NCBI RefSeq assembly: GCF_004366035.1 | Contig: NZ_SOEE01000001.1 | Span: forward strand, 124,001 to 188,000 | Direction: 5' to 3' | Length of the DNA: 64,000 nucleotides | DNA from: Cytobacillus oceanisediminis | Lineage (GTDB): Bacteria; Bacillota; Bacilli; Bacillales; Cytobacillaceae | Shown here: in pieces, positions 46,461-54,025 of the stretch | Numbering within the stretch: the stretch's first letter is position 1 | Layout: each line of letters starts with the position of its first letter | Program-made: the position numbers and the translations under genes | The notes under the pieces: generated by a model | Told to the model about the DNA's origin: nothing | Databases searched by the model: none | What the model saw: only the letters and a program-made list of their open reading frames with translations

Positions 46461-46760
46461 ATGAATCCAGAAGAATTAGTTCTCAGCAATCTAAAAAGAG
46501 TTATGGATCCTGAATTAAATATAAACGTGGTTGATTTAGGACTTATTTACGATATTGATTTTTCCGGAGATGGCAAGGCAGTTATTACCATGACCCTGAC
46601 AACACCCGGATGTCCGCTCCATGACAGTATCATCAGCGGAGTGAAATATTGCATTGAAGATCTGAAGCAATTTTCTGCTGTTGAGGTTAACCTTGTCTGG
46701 GAGCCTGCATGGACCCCTGCACGTATGACACCTGAAGCAAACCAGCTTTTGAGAGGTTAA
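46461..46760 (+). CDS. DUF59/MIP18-like metal-sulfur cluster assembly factor (SufT-type)
   Basis: Protein of 99 residues. The DUF59 pattern is present: VMDPELNINVVDLGLIYDI, the conserved cysteine in TTPGCPLHDSI and the end VWEPAWTPARMTPEA. Such proteins aid Fe-S protein maturation. Starting at 46461 (second ATG) gives good spacing from AGGAGG. It is the last gene of the cassette, ending at a terminator. Confidence 0.87.
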   Translation: MNPEELVLSNLKRVMDPELNINVVDLGLIYDIDFSGDGKAVITMTLTTPGCPLHDSIISGVKYCIEDLKQFSAVEVNLVWEPAWTPARMTPEANQLLRG

Positions 46761-46762
46761 CA

Positions 46763-46797
46763 CAAAGGCAGTGCCCGCTTGGAGCACTGCCTTTGTT
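46763..46797. terminator. terminator shared by the DUF59 gene and ypvA
   Basis: AAAGGCAGTGC/GCACTGCCTTT stem with a 9-base loop and T-rich right flank. It ends at the ypvA stop, so it can serve both convergent genes. Confidence 0.85.
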
Positions 46798-48725
46798 TAA
46801 CTTTTTATGGATGGCTCTGCCGGCAGAACTTTTTTTATCGTTTCGCGCACTTCTTGGTTTTCATTTTTATTCATCAGAATGTGAACTGCACCCTTATCTT
46901 CATGTGTCCTAATTAATCTCCCAATGCCCTGCCTTAACCGCAGAATCATATATGGCAGATCAACCTCTCTGAAAGGATCAGATGAACCTTCCCTTTTTGC
47001 TGTAAAGACCGGATCGTGAGGAGGAAATGGCAAACCAAAAATAAGCACATTTTCCAGAGATCTTCCCGGTATATCTAGACCTTCCCATAAATGGACAGAA
47101 CAGAGGACTGAATGCTCATCATTTTGGAAATTTGACACGAGGGTACTTATTTCTGCATCCCCTTCAAAAAAGACTGGCACACTCCATTTTCCTGAAGCAA
47201 AGGCTTTAAATTCTGCCAATTCAGAAGCGCTATTGAATAATACTAAAGCCCTGCCTTCTGTCAGAATAATTTGTTCAAGAATATATTCCATCTTCGCTGT
47301 GGCTGATTCCTCTTCAAATTCCGGCATGCGAATAACCATATTTTCTTCATAGTCGAACGGAGAATCTACGTTAAAAGATAAATAATTATCTACTCCAAGG
47401 CTCTTTGCCATATAATCAAAGGATTTATTCTCTGACAATGTTGCTGAAGAGAATACAAACGGCTTCTTCTGGGAAAATACTTCTTCCCGCATAATATCTT
47501 CCACCATTCTTGGCATGATGACCAGGGTTCTTTCACCATTCGTTTCTTCAAACCAGGTAATCCCTTTTAAATCCTTTAGGAACAGCGAAAGTGAGTATGC
47601 GATTTGCTCAAGATATTCCTCGACAATTTTTAAGTCATATTCATTAATAACGTACATTTCGCTATCAAACACCAATTCTTCCTCAAGTGTATTGATTAAG
47701 CTCTGCAGTTTACGGCCTTCTCTCATTACATCAGCAGTTTTTTCAATCGTTTTCTTGTCAGAGCCTGCGTCACCAGAGGCAGACATGGCAAGCGTTAAAA
47801 AGAAATGCTCATTCTGGTAAATAGCATCCTCAATTATATTTAACGTTTTTTCACGAACATCATTAGCCATGAGCCTTGTTAAAATGGATTCCAGTATCTG
47901 CTCAGTAAAACGATAAGTCAGAGCCTTTTGGGATGCATATTCCAACAAATGGCCTTCATCAAAAACCACACAGGAGCTCTCAGGAAGCAAAGGCAGCTGC
48001 CCTTCACGTTTTCTTGATTCCTTTGTCCAGATATGTTCCATATAAAAATCATGCGAACAAATAATCAAATCTTTTGCGCTTCGGTAGTATTCCCTATGGA
48101 GGGTTTGACCGCAGCGATGGCGCTTCTCACAAGTAAAACAATCCTGGATTGAATCCCACGAGACATTCTTCCAATGCTCATCCGGCAAATCAGGATAATC
48201 TTTCCGGTCACCATATCTCTCAAACTTTTGCATGGAAGAGCCTGTTTGAACAAAATCCGGAAGATCATCAAAAATACGGTTATAATGATCATGAACATCA
48301 TTCGCTACGAGCTTATCCAGCTTATTTAAGCATAGGTACTGATCACGTGATTTTGCCAGCCTGACATCAATATTCAACCCTAATGCTTTCTCCAGTTTGG
48401 CAATATCTCCTTCCTTTTTCACAAGCTGCTCGATTAATGTCTCATCCGCACAGGCGATAATAGCAGGTTTGTTTATGTACCTTGCATAGCTAATTGCATA
48501 TAAAAGGTAAACAATCGTTTTCCCCGTCCCTACACCAGCCTCAGCAAAAATAACACTTCTGTCTTTAAATGCCTTCTCAAGCTGAAAGGCCATAAATATT
48601 TGCTCATCCCGAATTTCAAATCCTGCTTCAGGCAATATATCGTAAAAAACATCTCCGATCCACTCGCTCAGCTTTTCGTAAAAAGATTCGCTCTTGGATA
48701 CGGCAAAAGGCATTCGGTTAGACAT
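46797..48725 (-). CDS. ypvA: DinG/XPD-like DNA helicase YpvA
   Basis: Protein of 642 residues, an SF2 helicase of the DinG/XPD type. Walker A is GVGTGKT near residue 63, the DEAH box is VVFDEGHLLEYA near 256, and motif VI is RQGIGRLIRT. Four cysteines (one in DQYLCLNK and three in DCFTCEKRHRCGQ) lie between motifs I and II, where XPD-type enzymes bind a 4Fe-4S cluster. It is likely to act in DNA repair. Monocistronic, with GGAGGGG before the ATG. Confidence 0.93.
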   Translation of the reverse strand: MSNRMPFAVSKSESFYEKLSEWIGDVFYDILPEAGFEIRDEQIFMAFQLEKAFKDRSVIFAEAGVGTGKTIVYLLYAISYARYINKPAIIACADETLIEQLVKKEGDIAKLEKALGLNIDVRLAKSRDQYLCLNKLDKLVANDVHDHYNRIFDDLPDFVQTGSSMQKFERYGDRKDYPDLPDEHWKNVSWDSIQDCFTCEKRHRCGQTLHREYYRSAKDLIICSHDFYMEHIWTKESRKREGQLPLLPESSCVVFDEGHLLEYASQKALTYRFTEQILESILTRLMANDVREKTLNIIEDAIYQNEHFFLTLAMSASGDAGSDKKTIEKTADVMREGRKLQSLINTLEEELVFDSEMYVINEYDLKIVEEYLEQIAYSLSLFLKDLKGITWFEETNGERTLVIMPRMVEDIMREEVFSQKKPFVFSSATLSENKSFDYMAKSLGVDNYLSFNVDSPFDYEENMVIRMPEFEEESATAKMEYILEQIILTEGRALVLFNSASELAEFKAFASGKWSVPVFFEGDAEISTLVSNFQNDEHSVLCSVHLWEGLDIPGRSLENVLIFGLPFPPHDPVFTAKREGSSDPFREVDLPYMILRLRQGIGRLIRTHEDKGAVHILMNKNENQEVRETIKKVLPAEPSIKS

Positions 48726-48885
48726 GCTACCCCTCCGTAATTAAAAAGTTAAAGCGCCTTTTTAGCCAGACGCTTTGATTTCAGTTATATCATTATTTCA
48801 TATTTAGATTGTTAATAATCAAATGAACATCATATAATTTTATCTCAAATACTGCAACTGTCAAGATTTATAAAAAATCAAATAT

Positions 48886-48923
48886 AAAAAAACAGGGGTG
48901 CTATTAAAGGCAGCCCCTGCTCA
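48886..48923 (-). terminator. terminator of the 55-residue hypothetical gene
   Basis: CAGGGG/CCCCTG stem with an imperfect upper stem and a T7 run on the minus strand. Confidence 0.85.
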
Positions 48924-48933
48924 ATATTGACGT

Positions 48934-49101
48934 TTAGTTGACACGTGACATAGAAAATGACAATGCCTGCTGCAATTCGTCCTGTGCATTTTTTAGACTC
49001 TCCAGTGCTTCTGCTGATGGATCACCATCTCCCTGTATTGCTTCAAGTGTTCCATTAAGCGCCTGGGAAATTTTATTAAAATCGATGCTGGAATGTTTCA
49101 T
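48934..49101 (-). CDS. small hypothetical protein
   Basis: Protein of 55 residues, read directly, that I do not recognise. It is acidic and helical: KHSSIDFNKISQALNGTLEA, an acidic centre GDGDPSAEALE, then LQQALSFSMSRVN. It starts at 49101 with AGGAGGGG upstream and ends at a strong terminator, so it is a genuine transcription unit. Confidence 0.7.
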   Translation of the reverse strand: MKHSSIDFNKISQALNGTLEAIQGDGDPSAEALESLKNAQDELQQALSFSMSRVN

Positions 49102-49180
49102 TGCCACCCCTCCTGAAAAAAGAATCAGATAGAAATATTCTATACAGTTTCAGGAGGAATTATGCTTTTGTTTTTAAATA

Positions 49181-50320
49181 CTAATTATTTCTTGGAGATC
49201 TTTTGCCCCAGTACTGGTAATAATCTGTGCGAATAAAACCATTGAAGAGCTTGCGTTTTTTAGTTGCTTTTTTTCCAAAGTGAGTTTCAAATTCTTCGTC
49301 TGAAGTCAGAATATAAATGGACCACGTGTCAAGGGGGGCCAAAGCCCTCCCCATTTCAGAGTACATTCGCTGTACCGCAGCTTTCTCACCAAGTCTCTCC
49401 CCATATGGAGGATTTCCGACAATGACACCATATTCCTTAGCAGTCGTAAAATCGCGCACTTGCATTTGTTTGAAGTTTATTAAATCTCCCAATCCAGCTT
49501 CAAAAGCATTTTCTTCAGCTATTTTCACCATCCTGTGATCAATGTCAGCACCTGTGATATCCAGAGGCTGATCATAGTTCGCCAGATCTTCAGCTTCATT
49601 TCTTGCATCTTCCCAGACTTTTTCAGGAATCCATGACCATCCTTCTGAAACGAATTCACGATTAAAACCTGGTGCAATATTCTGGCCGATTAACGCTGCT
49701 TCTATCGGAATAGTGCCAGATCCACAGAAAGGATCTGCAAATGGCTTATCCGGGTTCCAATTAGTCAGCATAACCAGGGCAGCTGCAAGGGTTTCCTTTA
49801 GGGGTGCTTCCCCCTGCCCTGCACGATATCCCCGTTTATGGAGTCCGCTTCCGCTGGCATCTATGGTCAAAAGGGCTACATCTTTATGAAGAGCAACTTC
49901 AATTTTAAATAACGGCCCATTTTCTTCGAGCCAGCCAGTCTTATGATACTTTGTTCTCATGCGTTCCACTATTGCTTTCTTGACAATAGCCTGACAATCA
50001 GAAACTGAAAAAAGTTTGGACTTCACAGACTTTCCTGAAACAGGAAATTCAGCATTTTCAGGCATATACTTTTCCCAGGGCAGCGATTTAGTTTTCTCAA
50101 AAAGCTCATCAAAACTTGTTGCTTTAAATTCTCCCACTTTTATGCGAATTCTGTCTGCAGTTCTCAGCCATAAATTCGACCGGACAATCGCAGCTTCATC
50201 GCCTTTAAATGTTATTCTGCCGTTTTCAACTTCACATTCATATCCGAGATCGCGCACTTCTTTGGCAGCGAGTGCTTCAAGCCCCATGGCCGTAGTGGCG
50301 ATTAAATCGTATTTAGACAT
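49181..50320 (-). CDS. ypsC: 23S rRNA methyltransferase YpsC (RlmL-like)
   Basis: Protein of 379 residues. An N-terminal THUMP domain (about 1-160) is followed by an RlmL-type methyltransferase with FADPFCGSGTIPIEAA as SAM motif I and GNPPYGERLG as catalytic motif IV. It methylates the N2 of a guanine in 23S rRNA, judging from RlmL relatives. It lies downstream of rnpB on the same strand as in B. subtilis. Confidence 0.9.
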   Translation of the reverse strand: MSKYDLIATTAMGLEALAAKEVRDLGYECEVENGRITFKGDEAAIVRSNLWLRTADRIRIKVGEFKATSFDELFEKTKSLPWEKYMPENAEFPVSGKSVKSKLFSVSDCQAIVKKAIVERMRTKYHKTGWLEENGPLFKIEVALHKDVALLTIDASGSGLHKRGYRAGQGEAPLKETLAAALVMLTNWNPDKPFADPFCGSGTIPIEAALIGQNIAPGFNREFVSEGWSWIPEKVWEDARNEAEDLANYDQPLDITGADIDHRMVKIAEENAFEAGLGDLINFKQMQVRDFTTAKEYGVIVGNPPYGERLGEKAAVQRMYSEMGRALAPLDTWSIYILTSDEEFETHFGKKATKKRKLFNGFIRTDYYQYWGKRSPRNN

Positions 50321-50462
50321 ATTTTCACCCTAACCTAATTCTTATTTCTTTTATGTATTCCCCTATCTCTGCTTGGCAACAACACATAAAGTATATCTGT
50401 TTATATGCTTAGCCGCAACGAAGGCATGTTAGGTTCCTTATTTTGTACCAGCATGCAGCAAA

Positions 50463-50494
50463 GTAAAAAAGCTCTCCCAAAAAGGAGAGCTTGA
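50463..50494 (-). terminator. terminator of rnpB
   Basis: AAGCTCTCC/GGAGAGCTT stem with a short loop and T6 on the minus strand, just past the 3' end of RNase P RNA. Confidence 0.92.
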
Positions 50495-50515
50495 ATTTAT
50501 AACACTCATACTGTC

Positions 50516-50928
50516 TCACTAATAACGTTCTGTAAGCCATGTTTTGTACCGTAGTACTGCAAGCGACAAATGTCTCGTACTCAGGTGGTAATCATCTATC
50601 TACAGGCATATGCCTGTCCTTCCCGTTGTTCATTTCCTCAGGGAAAGTGCCCCTACCATCATTTGGGTTTCTCGCTCGCGGGGTTTACCTCGTTCCACCC
50701 TTTTCATTTCTGAAAAGGCTACGTCACTGTGGCACTTTCAAGGTATTCATGCCATATCCAGAAGGACTTAGGCATTTTCCCTGCCGTCAGCCCGAGCTAG
50801 CTCAGACTGCCCTAGCTTATGAATTCGCTAGGCACGAACACTACAGGCATCTCAGCCTGTGCGAGCATGGACTTTCCTCTACAATATAAAAGATATTGCA
50901 GCGATTACCCGAACGCTATTAATGATCA
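50516..50928 (-). ncRNA. rnpB: RNase P RNA, type B
   Basis: The minus strand matches the B. subtilis RNase P RNA over its length: GCGTTCGGGTAATCGCTGCA near the 5' end, GAGGAAAGTCCATGCTCGCAC, CTGACGGCAGG, GAGCGAGAAACCCAAAT, AGATAGATGATTACC and GGTACAAAACATGGCTTACA near the 3' end. Ends are approximate. It is the catalytic RNA that matures the 5' ends of tRNAs. Confidence 0.97.
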
Positions 50929-50936
50929 CAAAGAAT

Positions 50937-50965
50937 ATTATATGTAATCTGTGATGGAATAGCAA
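50937..50965 (-). promoter_or_regulatory. promoter of rnpB
   Basis: On the minus strand TTGCTA, a 17-base spacer and a perfect TATAAT lie 9 bases upstream of the RNase P RNA 5' end. Confidence 0.8.
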
Positions 50966-50997
50966 TGGTTTTAAACAGGAAAAAGTGATAATTCCTG

Positions 50998-51297
50998 TCA
51001 ATCATACAATTTACTGCCAAAAACGTGTTTTTCAAGATTTGATAATCTTTTTAGAATATCAAAATTGGTTGTACCTGCAGTTTGTGCTGCGGGTCTTCGT
51101 GACGCTTCGTCAACCTGTTTTTTCAATCTCATATTTTCCTGCTGAAGATCTTCAATTTCCTGATGGAACGCTTCATAATCTTTAATGACCAAATCTAAGA
51201 ACTTATCAACATCTTCAGGCTTATAGCCTCTCATAGCTGTCTTAAACTCTTTTTCCAAAATATCTTTTGCAGTTAATTTAATTTTATCGGATAGCAT
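50998..51297 (-). CDS. gpsB: cell-division regulator GpsB
   Basis: Protein of 99 residues. The DivIVA-like N-terminal domain has [28 protein letters not shown], followed by a coiled coil and a C-terminal [16 protein letters not shown]. GpsB coordinates PBP1 shuttling between lateral wall and septum. The start at 51297 has GAGGTGAG upstream. rnpB follows on the same strand. Confidence 0.95.
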   Translation of the reverse strand: MLSDKIKLTAKDILEKEFKTAMRGYKPEDVDKFLDLVIKDYEAFHQEIEDLQQENMRLKKQVDEASRRPAAQTAGTTNFDILKRLSNLEKHVFGSKLYD

Positions 51298-51377
51298 GAT
51301 ACTCACCTCAGTATATCGCCAATCATAATTAATACTATTTTTCCAGAGATATGTACATTTGTCAATTTATCTGAGCA

Positions 51378-51947
51378 TTATTCAAATATGTCTCTCTGAG
51401 AGAATTGTTCTTCTTCTACAATCAATTGTAAATCATAAAAGGTGATTAGTCTAATGTCATATTCATTTTCTTCCTGATATTTTTTTGCGGTTTCATACAA
51501 ATATTTAGGGCTTCCCTCTTTTTCCAAATCATAAAAAAGAAGCAGCACATCACTTTTGCTTACAAAAAAGTGATTTTTCACCCTGAATTGCTGAGGACTT
51601 TCATAAGGTTTTTTTGATACTGAATCAACAAAATCAGCCTGAAGCAGTATGGATTCATACCACTCTTTGTTCACATCCTTCCAGGACGCTTCCTGCTCCA
51701 GAAAAGGAGTTATGAATGCAAGCTTCAGGTCTTCGTAACCTTCCTGCTTAAGGTCAGATACAACTTCAGCAGCCCAAAGCTCGGCACCCAGCTGCCCGCT
51801 GATGATTACCCATTCGAGCCCATCATCCATCAGCGAAAGCAGGCTTTTTCTTATGGCGGTTTTTATATAGCCAGCTGCCGGGTCATCATTTTTAAAAATC
51901 CCTACTTCAAAAGGCTTATACCCTGAAATAACTGCTACTTTTGTCAA
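51378..51947 (-). CDS. ypsA: YpsA (SLOG family)
   Basis: Protein of 189 residues. SLOG-family (DUF1273) motifs: [13 protein letters not shown] at the N-terminus, [14 protein letters not shown] and [19 protein letters not shown]. YpsA is linked to cell division in Firmicutes. The most plausible start is the TTG at 51947, 9 bases past GGAG; the TTG at 51953 is too close. It is followed by gpsB. Confidence 0.88.
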   Translation of the reverse strand: MTKVAVISGYKPFEVGIFKNDDPAAGYIKTAIRKSLLSLMDDGLEWVIISGQLGAELWAAEVVSDLKQEGYEDLKLAFITPFLEQEASWKDVNKEWYESILLQADFVDSVSKKPYESPQQFRVKNHFFVSKSDVLLLFYDLEKEGSPKYLYETAKKYQEENEYDIRLITFYDLQLIVEEEQFSQRDIFE

Positions 51948-52015
51948 TTGCAAAAACTCCTTAAAGAAATCTGGCCGGGACTCATTTAAGTTTCCATTTG
52001 ATATTTATATAAATA

Positions 52016-52041
52016 AAACAAGGGCATAAAGCCCTTGTTGA
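52016..52041 (-). terminator. terminator of the CotD-like gene
   Basis: AACAAGGGC/GCCCTTGTT stem with a 4-5 base loop and T-rich minus-strand tail. Confidence 0.9.
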
Positions 52042-52437
52042 TTATCTGCCGGAGAAACTCGGCCCTTGTTTTGGACCCATCCCGGTTGATGCTCCTGCTA
52101 CGCCAGTACCTGGTCCGCCATATCCAGGACCCATTCCCATTCCTGGTCCCATTCCCATTCCTGGTCCCATTCCCATTCCTGGTCCCATTCCTGGGCTATA
52201 TGCACCTGCCACGCCCGGTCTTGGCCCCATATTAACATTCGATTGTGTCACCTGGTTCACATTTGACTGCGTTTGCGGGAAAGAATGCTGATTCTCATAG
52301 TTAATGTGGTTTACATGAGTATGATGTGTAGGATGAATGTGTGGAACCACAATGTTCTGGAACGAATGAGTTACACAGCATTTTGTCGGATGAACAACAG
52401 CAGGCATCACCTGCGAAGGTCTTGGTCTGCAATACAT
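52042..52437 (-). CDS. cotD: CotD-like spore coat protein
   Basis: Protein of 131 residues. It begins with CRPRPSQVMPAVVHPTKCC, a histidine-rich HIHPTHHTHVNHI region and ends with glycine-methionine-proline repeats. This is the pattern of CotD, an inner-coat protein; the position next to ypsA is also as in B. subtilis. Four GPGMGM units derive from an 18-bp DNA repeat at about 52125-52195. Confidence 0.85.
   Translation of the reverse strand: MYCRPRPSQVMPAVVHPTKCCVTHSFQNIVVPHIHPTHHTHVNHINYENQHSFPQTQSNVNQVTQSNVNMGPRPGVAGAYSPGMGPGMGMGPGMGMGPGMGMGPGYGGPGTGVAGASTGMGPKQGPSFSGR
52125..52195 (-). repeat. 18-bp in-frame tandem repeat in the CotD-like gene
   Basis: On the plus strand CCTGGTCCCATTCCCATT recurs about four times almost without change, encoding GPGMGM units. 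Confidence 0.88.
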
Positions 52438-52534
52438 GTAAAGATCCCCTTTCTAAATTGTTTTTACATTAACAACCTATGTGAGAAAGAGTAATCTTGT
52501 ACTAATGAAAATACCTATTTTTTAGGTACTAGCC

Positions 52535-52630
52535 TTAGAGCATGCTGTAGAAACTGTCTTTTAAATTGGAGAAAACGATTGCTGTAGTGAAAATCACAAG
52601 GAAGAATAAAAATAAGATTGCTTTATACAT
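52535..52630 (-). CDS. possible 31-residue membrane peptide
   Basis: Direct reading from the ATG at 52630 (GAGG 8 bases upstream) gives a single hydrophobic helix (AILFLFFLVIFTTAIVF) and a short tail SNLKDSFYSML. No terminator or family is evident. It could be a spore-stage or regulatory peptide, or a chance frame. Confidence 0.35.
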   Translation of the reverse strand: MYKAILFLFFLVIFTTAIVFSNLKDSFYSML

Positions 52631-52765
52631 TTTACCAGCCTCACTATATAAAATTCCTAAAAAAGTACCACACAAGTTATAATTTTACCTGTTAGAAGAA
52701 GTACATACAACTAGGAAATAGTGGATTTTTTTGTCTGGTATATTAAAATTATGTTACAGGGGAAT

Positions 52766-54025
52766 TTAATTTCGATTAAACTTTCGTTCAAGCCGTACAA
52801 TCCGCCGATGCAATTCTTCCTGTTTTATTTTTAGCTTTTCTGTTTCGCCACCTGAGTTATCTTTCATCATGTTAGAAGCTTTTTTCGCATACATAATAGC
52901 CTGGCCTATATCCTTTAACCGATGCTCATAGATCTTGGCCAGTTCAATGCATGATATTAACTTCATATTCATCAAGCCTTTTTCAGCTATATCCTTCCAT
53001 AATTTTGCCGCCTCATCCCAGTTTTTATGTTTCTTATGCTCAAAAGCCAGTGCAAACCTGGCATCCAGAGCTTCAGAAGACTCTCCTTCTGATATTTTAT
53101 TAAAGGCTGTCTTCGCTTGTGAAGATTCTCCCAGTGTTGATAGCCACCTTCCTACTTCATAGACCTCACGGGGAGTCTGTTTTTTATCCAGCTGCATTAT
53201 TTGGAAAGAAAGGTGTGTATACAGACTGATCAGGGATAAAATATCTATTTCATTATGTTTAATGATTCCCAGCATTCCTTCAGGATTTTTTCTTTCCACA
53301 AAATCAAAATAGATCATCGGTGCCAGAAAACCTGGAATATCATCCTTTCTTTCAATCCCTAAAACATCTTTTTCTACTGCAGCAAGTTTTATCCTCTCGA
53401 GTTTGTGCTTCCACATTCTCCTTGCTGCATGATACAAATCAAAATGGCCAAATGGAGGAAGTTTTGGGACATGCTCCCTCAGAAGAGTATGCCTCGTTTT
53501 TACCTGCGGCCAGTCGAAAGCCTTACCGTTGTATGTCACCATTGTTGAATAATCAATGCTTTCAAGAAAGCTTTTATACAATGGAACCTCGGCTCCAGGA
53601 TGAGGAAGGATATGCTGCTTCAGCTTTATTTTATTTCCGTGCAGACTGGCTTGGCCAAGCAGGAAAATAGTGTTTCCAGTCCCTCCGCCCAAGCCTGTTG
53701 TTTCTGTATCAAAGAAGAAAAGATTTTCCGGCCGATGCCCGGCAGCAGACAGCGGATGCTTGATGTCTGAAGAATTCCAGGCCTCCACCGCCGCTGTAAA
53801 CTGTCCAAAAGAGTAGATTCCATGCATTTGATCAAGGCTATATTCCTTTTCCCTTACAAGGCAATAGGAGTCTTCAAAATAATATGGATAGACACTTTCG
53901 GCTTCCCATACTTCTTTGAATGGCACATTGATATTATTCTTTGACACCTTAGCGGGTGTTGGCTGTTTATCCTTCTCTGTACCGAGATGGCCCTTTAGCC
54001 TGTTCAGCTTGTTTTTAATGGACAA
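52766..54025 (-). CDS. mrfB: mitomycin repair exonuclease MrfB (YprB)
   Basis: Protein of 419 residues from the TTG at 54025 (AGGTGA 5 bases upstream); the B. subtilis protein is of similar size. It has a DEDD-type exonuclease domain, with D-x-E in FFFDTETTGLGGGTGN, YNGKAFDWPQVKTRHTL and a final H/D motif in HNEIDILSLISL. TPR-like helices follow. In B. subtilis MrfB and MrfA repair mitomycin adducts independently of UvrABC. The start overlaps the mrfA stop by 11 bases. Confidence 0.9.
   Translation of the reverse strand: MSIKNKLNRLKGHLGTEKDKQPTPAKVSKNNINVPFKEVWEAESVYPYYFEDSYCLVREKEYSLDQMHGIYSFGQFTAAVEAWNSSDIKHPLSAAGHRPENLFFFDTETTGLGGGTGNTIFLLGQASLHGNKIKLKQHILPHPGAEVPLYKSFLESIDYSTMVTYNGKAFDWPQVKTRHTLLREHVPKLPPFGHFDLYHAARRMWKHKLERIKLAAVEKDVLGIERKDDIPGFLAPMIYFDFVERKNPEGMLGIIKHNEIDILSLISLYTHLSFQIMQLDKKQTPREVYEVGRWLSTLGESSQAKTAFNKISEGESSEALDARFALAFEHKKHKNWDEAAKLWKDIAEKGLMNMKLISCIELAKIYEHRLKDIGQAIMYAKKASNMMKDNSGGETEKLKIKQEELHRRIVRLERKFNRN

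Noticed and set aside
50539..50889. 116-residue plus-strand frame
   Set aside because: It is antisense to RNase P RNA.
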